Positions 25,604 through 33,371 of a stretch of DNA of 64,000 nucleotides are shown one piece after another. The DNA is from an uncultured Marivita sp. (GTDB lineage Bacteria > Pseudomonadota > Alphaproteobacteria > Rhodobacterales > Rhodobacteraceae). Location of the stretch: contig NZ_CANKYW010000005.1 in NCBI RefSeq assembly GCF_947488135.1, positions 1 to 64,000 on the forward strand, in the 5' to 3' direction. Positions within the stretch are counted from its first letter, which is position 1; every line of letters starts with the position of its first letter. The notes beneath the pieces are model-generated. The model had not been told where the DNA came from and made no database searches. It was given only the letters and a program-made list of their open reading frames with translations. The translations under genes and the position numbers were made by a program.

Positions 25604-26224
25604 TCAGTCGCGCGTACCCCGTGTCAGAACCCGCGTCACCAGATCGTCGAAATCATGGGCGAGGCGATCATTGATGCTGTCGAACCAGCTCAGCGCCATC
25701 GACGCGGGGATCGCCACGGCCATGCCGGCGGCGGTGGTCAGAAGCGCCTCCCAAATGCCTCCCGCCAGCGCGGACGGATCGGCCCGCGCGCCGCTGTCCT
25801 GCAACGCCTGGAACGCGTCGATCATGCCCAGAACCGTGCCGAGGAGACCCACAAGCGGCGCGATGGTGGCGATGAGGTCGAGCGCACGCAGACCGCTGCC
25901 CGCGTCCATCAGCGCGCCACGGGCGACGCGGGCGGTCTCGTCGCGGGCGTCCTCGGGGGGCAGCGTCTGGCTGGCCTGCATCGCGACTTTGACCACCCGG
26001 GCGCGCAATCCTGTTCGATTGCGCAAACTGGCAAGCGCGGTGTCGAATTGGCCAGCTTGCCAATCCCCAACCGCCGCTTCGGTCGCGTCGCGCCGCCATG
26101 CCCCCATGATCGACAGCCGCCACAGTTTCCACAGGATCAGGGCGAGGGTGACGATACTCAGCCCGGCGATGACCCAGAGTGCGGGGCCGCCGATGTTCAG
26201 GAAGGCTGTGATGTCGGTCATCAT
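25604..26224 (-). CDS. exbB: ExbB/TolQ/MotA family proton-channel subunit
   Basis: A 206-residue protein with three membrane helices: one near residues 10-30, then IAPLVGLLGTVLGMIDAF (about 120) and LLTTAAGMAVAIPASMAL (about 160), the two pore-lining segments of ExbB. It forms the pentameric channel around the ExbD helices. It overlaps the upstream substrate-binding protein gene by 4 bases (ATGA), which ties the TonB energiser to the transporter genes. ATG 26221 is an alternative start. Confidence 0.93.
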   Translation of the reverse strand: MMTDITAFLNIGGPALWVIAGLSIVTLALILWKLWRLSIMGAWRRDATEAAVGDWQAGQFDTALASLRNRTGLRARVVKVAMQASQTLPPEDARDETARVARGALMDAGSGLRALDLIATIAPLVGLLGTVLGMIDAFQALQDSGARADPSALAGGIWEALLTTAAGMAVAIPASMALSWFDSINDRLAHDFDDLVTRVLTRGTRD

Positions 26225-27006
26225 GCGGAAACGTCCTCGGGGCAGAGTGCGGCGATCAGGGCGTCAAGCCCGTCGGTCAAGGCGGCGGGGCCGGGTTGCA
26301 GGATCAGCGGCGATTTGATTTCGACGATGCGCCCGTGTGTGACCGCCGGGATCGCCTCCCAGCCGGGCCGCGAGGCGATCTTTTCGGGCCTCACCTTCTT
26401 GCCGCACCATGACGCGACAATCACATCGGGTGCGGCGACGATCACATCCTCAGGCGTCACAATACGGTCCTTGGCCGACGCCTCGTGCCGCAAATGGGCA
26501 AAGCAATCGGTGCCGCCTGCGATCTCGATCAGGTCCGACACCCATCCGATGCCGGTGATCATCGGATCGTCCCATTCTTCAAAATAGGCACGGGGGCGGT
26601 GGTCTGGCGCGCGGGCGCGCAGGTCGGCGATGCGGGACTCGTAGCCTGCTGCCAGCGCCTCGGCCCGGTCGGTGCAGTCGATCAGGCGGCCCAGGGTGCG
26701 GATCATGCGAAGGATGCCCGCCACGTCGCGCTGGTTGAAGGCCATGACCTCGATGCCCTCGCGGATCAGGGCGGCGGCGATGTCGGCTTGCAGGTCGGAG
26801 AAGGTGAGCACCAGATCGGGCTGAAGCGCGATGATCTTGGGAATGTCGGCCGAGGTGAAGGCCCCGACGCGCGGCTTTTCCTGCCGCACGCGTTTCGGGC
26901 GTACGGCATAGCCGGTGACGCCGACGATGCGGTCCTCCTGCCCAAGCAGGTAGAGCGTCTCGACCGTTTCCTCGGTCAGGCAGACGATGCGCTGCGGTGC
27001 CGTCAC
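26221..27006 (-). CDS. btuF: BtuF-like cobalamin-binding protein without signal peptide
   Basis: About 261 residues with the two-lobed helical-backbone fold of metal/cobalamin-binding proteins: RIVCLTEETVETLYLLG at the start, then LVLTFSDLQADIAAALIREG and the long central helix. The GTG start at 27006 lies inside the stop codon of the ATPase gene (GTGA). The protein then begins directly with VTAPQRIVCL, leaving no signal peptide; the longer upstream frame only shadows the ATPase gene. A binding protein for an importer should be exported, so this is odd. It may act in the cytoplasm, or an export signal is missed. Confidence 0.78.
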   Translation of the reverse strand: MTAPQRIVCLTEETVETLYLLGQEDRIVGVTGYAVRPKRVRQEKPRVGAFTSADIPKIIALQPDLVLTFSDLQADIAAALIREGIEVMAFNQRDVAGILRMIRTLGRLIDCTDRAEALAAGYESRIADLRARAPDHRPRAYFEEWDDPMITGIGWVSDLIEIAGGTDCFAHLRHEASAKDRIVTPEDVIVAAPDVIVASWCGKKVRPEKIASRPGWEAIPAVTHGRIVEIKSPLILQPGPAALTDGLDALIAALCPEDVSA

Positions 27007-27761
27007 GTCAGTACTCCCATCGCCTGAACAAGAGGGCCCGTGGGCGTGGGCACGATCGTGGCGCGCAGGCGGAAGACATCGGCCAGCATGTCTTCTGTGA
27101 GCACGTCGTCGCAGGGTCCATCCGCAACGATCCGGCCCTGGTGGATTACCACCAGACGGGTGCAATAGCGTGCGGCAAGCGACAGGTCGTGCAGAGAGGT
27201 GAACACGGCGCGGCCTTCCTGCGCCAGCGTTTGAAACACCTCGAGCGTGGCGATCTGTGCCGCCGGGTCCAGACCCGCGATGGGTTCATCGGCCAGCAAA
27301 AGTGGTGTCTCCTGCGCCAGGGTGCGGGCGATCAGGACGCGGGCCTGTTCGCCCCCCGACAGTTGCGTTGCGATGCGGGTGCGGAAATTGGTCAACCCCA
27401 TGCGGGACATGGCGGCGTTTACGGCTTTTTCATCTTCCGTGCCTAAAGATGCGCCTCGGGCAAGATACGGAAGGCGCCCCAATGCGACGACACGTTCCAC
27501 GGACATAGGCCACGCGATTTCGCGTGTCTGCGGCAGCCAGGCGGCCTGGGCGGCGCGGTCCCTGGCGGGCAGATCAGACAGGGTGCTGCGCCCTCCGTGT
27601 GGAAGAAGGCCAAGTGCACCGCGCAGGAGCGAGGTCTTGCCCGCGCCGTTGGGGCCGATCAGGCCGACACATTCGCCTTGGGCGATAGAGAAGGAGGCAT
27701 TGTCGACAACCGGGCACTCACCGCGCCTGACCGTCAGGTTGTGCACCGACAGGAGGGTCAT
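27003..27761 (-). CDS. btuD: cobalamin ABC transporter ATPase
   Basis: This 252-residue ATPase has Walker A GPNGAGKTSLLRG, signature LSGGEQARVLIAR, Walker B LLLADEPIAGLD and the switch histidine in SLHDLSLAA. It belongs to the FecE/BtuD subfamily for cobalamin, haem and siderophores; the riboswitch points to cobalamin. It overlaps the permease gene by 4 bases. Confidence 0.9.
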   Translation of the reverse strand: MTLLSVHNLTVRRGECPVVDNASFSIAQGECVGLIGPNGAGKTSLLRGALGLLPHGGRSTLSDLPARDRAAQAAWLPQTREIAWPMSVERVVALGRLPYLARGASLGTEDEKAVNAAMSRMGLTNFRTRIATQLSGGEQARVLIARTLAQETPLLLADEPIAGLDPAAQIATLEVFQTLAQEGRAVFTSLHDLSLAARYCTRLVVIHQGRIVADGPCDDVLTEDMLADVFRLRATIVPTPTGPLVQAMGVLT

Positions 27762-28738
27762 GCGATTTCCCTCCGTGTCTTGTAGATGAGGTGCAGGAAG
27801 AGCGGCGCGCCGATGAGCGCCATGACGACCCCGAGTTTCAGGTCGCGCTCAGGCAGGACCAGCCGGGTCACGAGGTCGGCGGCCAGCACCATCGCCGCGC
27901 CGCCAAGCGCCGAGGCCCAGAGCAGAGTCGAGGGGCGGCCTTGGGCAAAGCGGCGCAGGAGGTGCGGCACGACGAGGCCGACAAAGCCCACAGCCCCGGC
28001 CACGGCGGTCGCCGCGCCCACGGCAGCGGCTGTGCCGAAGAGAAGTTGCAGGCGCAGGCGGGAGAGCGAGATGCCCATTGCCTCTGCCGCGTCCTCGCCC
28101 AGGGTCAAGGCGTCGAGGCCGCGACCGAGACCAGCCAGCGCGGCCCAGCCCAGCGCCATGATCGGCAGCGCAAGCCAGACATGGGTCATCGCCCGATTGG
28201 CGACCGAGCCCATCATCCAGAACATGATTTCGGACGCGGCATAGGGGTTGGGTGACAGGTTCAGTGCGAGCGAAGTCAGCGCCGCGGCAAAGGCTGAGAT
28301 GGCGATGCCTGCGAGGATCAAGGTCAGTGACGATCCGCGCGGACCGGCCAGTATCAGGATCAGGCCGACGGACAGTGCCGCGAAGGCCAATGCTGTCACT
28401 GGGAGGGCGAGAAGATATAGAGAGGCAAAGCCCGTTTGCAGCGCGATCACCGCGCCCAACGCCGCCGAGCCTGACACGCCGATCAGCCCCGGTTCGGCCA
28501 AAGGGTTGCGCAGAAACCCCTGCATCGCCGCTCCGGCCAGACCCAGCGACAGGCCGACCATCGCGGCCAACAGGGTGCGGGGCAGGCGGATCTCCTGCAT
28601 GATGGTGACGTAGAGCGGATTGCCCTGACCAAAAAGCGCGGCAATGCCTCGGGGAAACGAGATCGCGGCATAGCCCACGAAGAGCGATGCCAGGAACATC
28701 GCTGCCGTCAGGACCATCAGCGCAATAAAGAGCTTCAC
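27758..28738 (-). CDS. btuC: cobalamin ABC transporter permease (FecCD family)
   Basis: A 326-residue membrane protein with about nine to ten helices and the FecCD signatures RLPRTLLAAMVGLSLGLAGAAMQG (near residue 52, abbreviated core GLAGAAMQG), NPLAEPGLIGVS and FVGLVVPHLLRR. The start is GTG 28738 preceded by GGGAGGC. It is the first gene after the cobalamin riboswitch and so sets the operon's substrate as B12 or a corrinoid. Confidence 0.92.
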   Translation of the reverse strand: MKLFIALMVLTAAMFLASLFVGYAAISFPRGIAALFGQGNPLYVTIMQEIRLPRTLLAAMVGLSLGLAGAAMQGFLRNPLAEPGLIGVSGSAALGAVIALQTGFASLYLLALPVTALAFAALSVGLILILAGPRGSSLTLILAGIAISAFAAALTSLALNLSPNPYAASEIMFWMMGSVANRAMTHVWLALPIMALGWAALAGLGRGLDALTLGEDAAEAMGISLSRLRLQLLFGTAAAVGAATAVAGAVGFVGLVVPHLLRRFAQGRPSTLLWASALGGAAMVLAADLVTRLVLPERDLKLGVVMALIGAPLFLHLIYKTRREIA

Positions 28739-28859
28739 CGCTCTGCCTCCCGCGCATCGAACATATCAAGCCTTCGGGTCAGACCCAAAGACGGTGACTG
28801 TCACCACACCGGAGTACCGTCACATCCCGCGCACCCCGCGCGAGTGTAGGGTGATCTGT

Positions 28860-29012
28860 CACGGCAGGTCTCCTGACTTGCGGGTCGGGGCGTGTGTCGG
28901 GCCTTCCCGGTTTCCCAGTGGCATATGCCGAACACGCTCGCCGCTTACAGTTGCGGGGGCAGTCGTGGGGTTTCACCACGTTCCCTTTTCACCGGGGTTG
29001 GCCCGGACCATG
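28860..29012 (-). promoter_or_regulatory. cobalamin riboswitch
   Basis: On the minus strand the conserved blocks of the AdoCbl riboswitch occur in order: GGTGAAAAGGGAAC, GGTGAAA, CTGCCCCCGCAACTGT, AGCGGCGAGC, the B12 box GCCACTGGG, CGGGAAGG, and the closing GACCCGCAAGTCAGGAGACC. It lies about 120 bases before btuC. Small hairpins at 28793-28805 (GGTGA-CTG-TCACC) and near 28780 may form the expression platform. Confidence 0.95.
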
Positions 29013-29063
29013 ACGCATCCGGCGTACAACCGGGCAGATCGCAATGCAAGCTTTGACGATCCG

Positions 29064-29088
29064 TGGTGGGGCATGGGAAACGATGGGA
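29064..29088 (+). repeat. three 10-bp-spaced TGGNN repeats near the btu promoter
   Basis: TGGTG, TGGGA and TGGGA start at 29064, 29074 and 29084, spaced exactly as in an MraZ operator. They lie just upstream of the cobalamin-riboswitch transcript. A second, better placed set is at 29221. Confidence 0.45.
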
Positions 29089-29098
29089 CGTGCTGCTC

Positions 29099-29148
29099 GA
29101 TTCAGGTTTGGTGACTCGAATCAAAGTGCTGATTCTGGCCGATTCAGG
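29099..29148. repeat. GATTCAGG repeats between btu and mraZ promoters
   Basis: GATTCAGG occurs at 29099-29106 and 29141-29148, with GATTCTGG at 29131-29138 and the inverted form GAATC at 29118-29122. No known regulator is recognised. Confidence 0.4.
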
Positions 29149-29220
29149 GGGTAATCGGCATAATCGCGCAGTCAAAAATCTTGCCGAGCCTTGATGTTCT
29201 TGGTTTGTTTGTTGCCCCTG

Positions 29221-29245
29221 TGGGAAAATATGGGCAACAATGGTG
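29221..29245 (+). promoter_or_regulatory. probable MraZ operator
   Basis: TGGGA, TGGGC and TGGTG start at 29221, 29231 and 29241, giving three direct repeats with 5-base spacers as in known MraZ boxes. MraZ represses its own dcw operon in E. coli. Here the site lies about 440 bases before mraZ, consistent with a long leader. Confidence 0.65.
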
Positions 29246-29249
29246 CGCG

Positions 29250-29278
29250 GATCACATGACTATATCTAGTATGTGATC
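29250..29278. promoter_or_regulatory. nested palindrome downstream of the MraZ-type box
   Basis: GATCACAT (29250-29257) and ATGTGATC (29271-29278) form a perfect inverted repeat enclosing a second one, ACTA-TATC-TAGT (29259-29270). In total 12 pairs with one unpaired base. It could be an operator or an RNA hairpin at the start of the leader. Confidence 0.5.
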
Positions 29279-29399
29279 TGGCGTGAATTGGCCTATTTGG
29301 CAAAATTCCGCCCGATTTGGCACAAGATGCTGTTCTGTGGCTGTGTCCGAAACAGCATGTAGACGCGAATTCCCATAAAAAACTGTTGCGACCCATGCT

Positions 29400-29640
29400 T
29401 TCCCATGGCATCCCTACTTCACGAGATGAGAGCAGGAACAGCAAACGAGGCGCACAGACCTCGACGCGGTATCCAAATAATAAAAAAAGCAGGTTTCATA
29501 CAGGCACCCGCTTTCATCAAACACAGAGATCCGGCGCGCGGGCGAGCAGACATCCCCCCAGGTGGCGCGCGCAGTCGGACTTCCCGGACACGGGACTCGG
29601 ACGGCGGGTTGATCAGTGGCAGCAGATCAACCCGCCGTTT
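29400..29640 (+). ncRNA. UpsM-like 5' leader sRNA of the dcw cluster (5' end uncertain)
   Basis: The ~280-base leader before mraZ has no gene and ends in a terminator-like hairpin at 29601-29638. In Rhodobacter sphaeroides the dcw cluster is preceded by a long leader whose partial termination yields the abundant sRNA UpsM. Position, length and terminal hairpin agree; the start of the RNA cannot be read from sequence, and 29400 is only a guess. An A-rich stretch at 29477-29488 could be an RNase E site. Confidence 0.6.
29601..29640 (+). terminator. terminator-like hairpin in the mraZ leader
   Basis: ACGGCGGGTTGATC (29601-29614) pairs perfectly over 14 bp with GATCAACCCGCCGT (29625-29638) around a 10-base loop and is followed by TTTCCGTTT. 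It lies 42 bases before the mraZ start, so full termination would silence the cluster; partial read-through is implied. Confidence 0.85.
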
Positions 29641-29681
29641 CCGTTTCCAGGGCTTAGAGATTTGAAAGGACCGGTTGGGCA

Positions 29682-30191
29682 GTGACCCGGAAGCTGAGGT
29701 TCAGAGGTGAAAGTCATCACAAGGTTGATGGCAAGGGTCGGGTGTCCATCCCGGCCTCGTTTCGCCGTGTCCTCGAAGCCGGTGATCCGAATTATACCGA
29801 AGGTTTGAACCCCGAACTGGTCATCGTCTACGGCGACAAGCGCCGCAAATACCTTGAATGCTACACGGTCGAGGCCATCGAAGAGGTGGACGAGAAGATC
29901 GAGGCGCTCCCGCGTGGATCGGTCGAGCGCCGGATGCTGCAACGTCTGTTCAATACACAATCGCACGCCACCAGCGTGGACGAGACCGGGCGTCTGGTCC
30001 TGCCGGCAAAGTTGCGCGAGAAGATCGGGCTGTCCTCCGAGGCCCTGTTTACCGGGGCGGGCGACACGTTCCAGATCTGGGAGCCGTCGACCTACGAGGC
30101 CGAAGAGCTGGCAGCGACGGAGGAGTGGCTTGACGAGTTGCCGGACGATGTCGATCCGCTCATCTTCCTGGACCAGCAGCCGGGGGGCTGA
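29682..30191 (+). CDS. mraZ: division/cell-wall cluster regulator MraZ
   Basis: A 169-residue protein with two SpoVT/AbrB-like repeats: FRGESHHKVDGKGRVSIPAS at the start and SHATSVDETGRLVLPAKLRE at about residue 90. The conserved DxxGR in each repeat is intact. MraZ is the DNA-binding regulator of the dcw operon that it heads. The start is GTG 29682. An MraZ-type operator at 29221-29245 suggests autoregulation. Confidence 0.96.
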   Translation: MTRKLRFRGESHHKVDGKGRVSIPASFRRVLEAGDPNYTEGLNPELVIVYGDKRRKYLECYTVEAIEEVDEKIEALPRGSVERRMLQRLFNTQSHATSVDETGRLVLPAKLREKIGLSSEALFTGAGDTFQIWEPSTYEAEELAATEEWLDELPDDVDPLIFLDQQPGG

Positions 30192-30197
30192 TCGGAT

Positions 30198-31190
30198 ATG
30201 TCTGCTGCCGCTGCCACACCTTCCCACGATCCTCACATTCCCGTCCTCCTTGCTCCGCTGTTGCGGGCGGTGGCGCCGGTCGCAGGTGTCTGGATCGACG
30301 GCACCTTCGGCGCGGGCGGTTACGCACGCGGGCTGATCGAGGCCGGGGCCGACACCGTCATCGGGATTGATCGCGACCCGCTTGCGCACGAGATGGCGGC
30401 GGAATGGTTGCCGAAGTTCGAAGGCCGGATCGTGCTGCACCAGGCCAATTTCGCCGAGATGGACCAGATCGCGTCGGATGTGGACGGGGTCGTGCTGGAC
30501 CTGGGCGTGTCGTCGATGCAGCTCGATCAGGCAGAGCGCGGGTTTTCCTTCATGAAGGACGGCCCTCTCGACATGCGAATGGGGCAGGACGGGCCGTCCG
30601 CTGCGGATATCGTCAACACCGCGGACGCGTTCGATATTGCAGATATTCTCTACACTTACGGCGAAGAACGTGCCTCGCGGCGGATCGCCAAGGCCATCGT
30701 CGCGGCGCGCACGATCAGCCCGATCACCCGCACCCTGCAACTGGCCGGGATCATCGAAACCTGCCTGCCGCGCCCGAAGCCGGGGCAGTCGCACCCGGCC
30801 ACGCGCAGTTTCCAGGCGTTGCGCATCGCGGTGAATGACGAATACGGCGCGCTGATGGAAGGTCTCATGGCCGCCGAGCGGGCGTTGAAGCCGGGCGGGC
30901 TTCTGGCGGTGGTGAGTTTTCATTCGGTCGAGGACCGGATGGTCAAACGGTTCATGCAGGCCCGTGCCGGGCAGACCGGGCGCGCCAACCGCTATGCGCC
31001 CGAGGTCGAGGCCGAAACACCGGCCTTCGAGATCGTGACCCGCAAGGCCGTCGGGCCGGACGATGACGAACTGGCCGTGAACCCGCGTGCGCGGTCGGCC
31101 AAGCTGCGCGTGGCGCGGCGCACGGATGCGCCTGCGGGCGAGATCGATGCAGGGCAGATCGCCCTGCCGCAACTGAAGGAAGATCGCTGA
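30198..31190 (+). CDS. rsmH: 16S rRNA (cytosine-1402-N4)-methyltransferase
   Basis: A 330-residue SAM-dependent methyltransferase that methylates N4 of C1402 in 16S rRNA. SAM site: [17 protein letters not shown] (about residue 33); family segments are [19 protein letters not shown] and [13 protein letters not shown]. It starts 6 bases after mraZ and its stop overlaps the ftsL start (TGATG). Confidence 0.97.
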   Translation: MSAAAATPSHDPHIPVLLAPLLRAVAPVAGVWIDGTFGAGGYARGLIEAGADTVIGIDRDPLAHEMAAEWLPKFEGRIVLHQANFAEMDQIASDVDGVVLDLGVSSMQLDQAERGFSFMKDGPLDMRMGQDGPSAADIVNTADAFDIADILYTYGEERASRRIAKAIVAARTISPITRTLQLAGIIETCLPRPKPGQSHPATRSFQALRIAVNDEYGALMEGLMAAERALKPGGLLAVVSFHSVEDRMVKRFMQARAGQTGRANRYAPEVEAETPAFEIVTRKAVGPDDDELAVNPRARSAKLRVARRTDAPAGEIDAGQIALPQLKEDR

Positions 31191-31543
31191 TGCGTTCCCT
31201 GCTTTATGTCCTGACGTTCCTGACCGTCATCGGCGCGGCGTTCTGGGCCTATCACGAGAACTACAAGACTCAGGCTGCACTGGGCGAGGCGCAGACGGTG
31301 CGCGCGAATATCGCGGATGCGCGGGCGCGGCTGTCCGTTCTCAAAGCCGAGTGGGCCTATCTGAACCGCCCCGACCGGTTGCGCGACCTAGCCGAAGTGA
31401 ATTTCGAACGGCTGGGGCTGATGCCGCTGGAGCCTGACCAGTTCGGGCGTGTCGACCAGATCGCCTATCCGCGACCTCCCGAACTGCCGATCACCGACCC
31501 GATCGAGCTCTCGAGTGCCGGGGCCGAGGAGCAAGAGCCATGA
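31190..31543 (+). CDS. ftsL: cell division protein FtsL
   Basis: A 117-residue bitopic protein with a short cytoplasmic start, a membrane helix at about residues 4-20 and a periplasmic leucine-zipper-like helix (about 30-75, ALGEAQTVRANIADARARLS). FtsL forms a complex with FtsB/FtsQ and activates FtsW/FtsI. Sequence identity in the family is low, so the call rests on size, topology and its position between rsmH and ftsI, overlapping both. Confidence 0.9.
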   Translation: MRSLLYVLTFLTVIGAAFWAYHENYKTQAALGEAQTVRANIADARARLSVLKAEWAYLNRPDRLRDLAEVNFERLGLMPLEPDQFGRVDQIAYPRPPELPITDPIELSSAGAEEQEP

Positions 31544-33327
31544 TTCGCACGCCGCTTCGCCCTCTGGCCCGCATCCTCGACGCCCGCCGCAAGGGCGAAA
31601 ATCCGGACGCCATCGAGCGCGAGAACCTGCGCATCCGGCACGAACAGATGCGCGACAAGGCGAGATCGCGCGCCGAAGGGCGGTTATTGATGATGGCGGT
31701 GATGTTCTTCTGCGCATTCGGGGTCGTGGGCGCGCGCATGGGCACGCTGGCTGCGTCAGAGCCGGAAGAGCCGCGCGCTCAGTCCACCGGCGCGTCGATC
31801 ATCGCGAGCCGGGCCGATATCGTGGACCGGCAAGGGCGCATCCTGGCCACCAACATGGAGACCTATTCGCTTTACGCGCATCCGCAGCAGATGGTCGATC
31901 CCCTTCGCACGGCACAGGAATTGGTCAAGATATTCCCGGAGCTTAGCGAAGAACGTTTGCGCAAAGACTTCACTGGCAAGCGCAAGTTCATGTGGGTACG
32001 CAAGAAATTGAGCCCCGAGCAGAAGCAGCAGGTGCATGACATCGGCGAACCGGGCCTCTTGTTCGGCCCGCGCGAGATGCGGCTTTACCCCAATGGCGCG
32101 GTGGCGTCGCATGTGCTTGGTGGGGCGTCCTTCGGGCGTGAAGGCGTGCATTCCGCCGAGGTGATCGGAACGGCGGGGATCGAGAAATACTTTGACGCCC
32201 AATTGCGCGATCCCGCCCGCGAGGGTGCCCCGCTCGAGCTGTCGCTGGACCTGACCATCCAGGCTGCGACGGAACGGGTGCTGCTGGGTGGTATGAAGCT
32301 GATGAATGCCAAGGGCGCCGCGAGCGTCCTGATGGACGTTCATACCGGCGAGGTGATCGCCATCGCGTCTCTGCCGGATTTCGATCCGAACGATCGGCCC
32401 CGGCCGTTGACGCAGGGCGAGGCCGCCGACAGCCCGCTTTTCAATCGCGCGGTTCAGGGCGTGTATGAGTTGGGCTCGACCTTCAAGATCTTCACCTCCG
32501 CACAGGCGCTCGAACTTGGGCTGGTGCATCCCGAAACGGTGATCGACACGTCCGGGCCGATGAAGGTCGGCGGGTTCCGGATCGGTGAATTCGGCAACAA
32601 GAATTACGGCCCGCTTTCGGTGTCTGACATCATCGTCAAAAGCTCCAACCGGGGAACCGGGCGGCTGGCGCTCGCCATCGGCAGCACCCGTCAGCAGGAG
32701 TTCCTGTCGAGCCTTGGCTTCTTCGAGCCGACCCCGCTCGAGATCGTGGAGGCGGAAGGCGGCAAGCCGCTCTTGCCGACGCGCTGGCAGGAACTGTCGA
32801 GCGTGACGATCTCCTACGGGCACGGGCTGTCTTCGAGCCCGCTGCACCTTGCCGCCGGGTATGCGGCGATCGCCAATGGTGGCTACAAGGTTGAGCCGAC
32901 GCTGCTCAAGCAAGCGGGGCCGAAGCTCGGGCCTCGGGTGATGTCCGAACGGGTCGCGCGGCAATCGCTGGATATGCTGCGGAAAGTCGTGACCGAAGGT
33001 ACGGCGAGCTTTGGCGAGGTGCCGGGCTATTCCGTGGGCGGCAAGACCGGCACGGCGGACAAGCCCAAGGCTCGTGGCGGTGGGTATTACAAGGACAAGG
33101 TCATCAACACCTTCGCGTCGGTCTTTCCCACAAACGATCCGAAATACGTGCTGATCGTCACGCTGGACGAACCGGTCGAAACCAGCGGCACCGAGCCGCG
33201 CCGTACCGCTGGGTGGACCGCCGTTCCCGTCGCCGCCGAAATGATCCGCCGCATTGCCCCGCTTCTGGGCTTGCGCCCCGAGGTCGAAACGCGGCATTTG
33301 GAGCAGATCATCAACACCTCGAACTGA
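31540..33327 (+). CDS. ftsI: peptidoglycan transpeptidase FtsI (PBP3)
   Basis: A 595-residue class B penicillin-binding protein for septal peptidoglycan cross-linking. It has a membrane anchor at about residues 47-68, a dimerisation/pedestal domain, and a transpeptidase domain with active-site Ser313 in STFK, the SSN motif in VKSSNRG, and KTGTAD at Lys502. It overlaps ftsL by 4 bases. All catalytic motifs are intact. Confidence 0.97.
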   Translation: MIRTPLRPLARILDARRKGENPDAIERENLRIRHEQMRDKARSRAEGRLLMMAVMFFCAFGVVGARMGTLAASEPEEPRAQSTGASIIASRADIVDRQGRILATNMETYSLYAHPQQMVDPLRTAQELVKIFPELSEERLRKDFTGKRKFMWVRKKLSPEQKQQVHDIGEPGLLFGPREMRLYPNGAVASHVLGGASFGREGVHSAEVIGTAGIEKYFDAQLRDPAREGAPLELSLDLTIQAATERVLLGGMKLMNAKGAASVLMDVHTGEVIAIASLPDFDPNDRPRPLTQGEAADSPLFNRAVQGVYELGSTFKIFTSAQALELGLVHPETVIDTSGPMKVGGFRIGEFGNKNYGPLSVSDIIVKSSNRGTGRLALAIGSTRQQEFLSSLGFFEPTPLEIVEAEGGKPLLPTRWQELSSVTISYGHGLSSSPLHLAAGYAAIANGGYKVEPTLLKQAGPKLGPRVMSERVARQSLDMLRKVVTEGTASFGEVPGYSVGGKTGTADKPKARGGGYYKDKVINTFASVFPTNDPKYVLIVTLDEPVETSGTEPRRTAGWTAVPVAAEMIRRIAPLLGLRPEVETRHLEQIINTSN

Positions 33328-33371
33328 GGGCGCAGGCCCCCGGCGAGGCACAAGATACGAGGGAGTGCGTC

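Noticed and set aside
29613-31172. 519-codon minus-strand frame opposite mraZ and rsmH
   Set aside because: Antisense to two certain genes, no recognisable domains.
31756-33351. 531-codon minus-strand frame opposite ftsI
   Set aside because: Shadow of ftsI; biased composition and no ribosome site.
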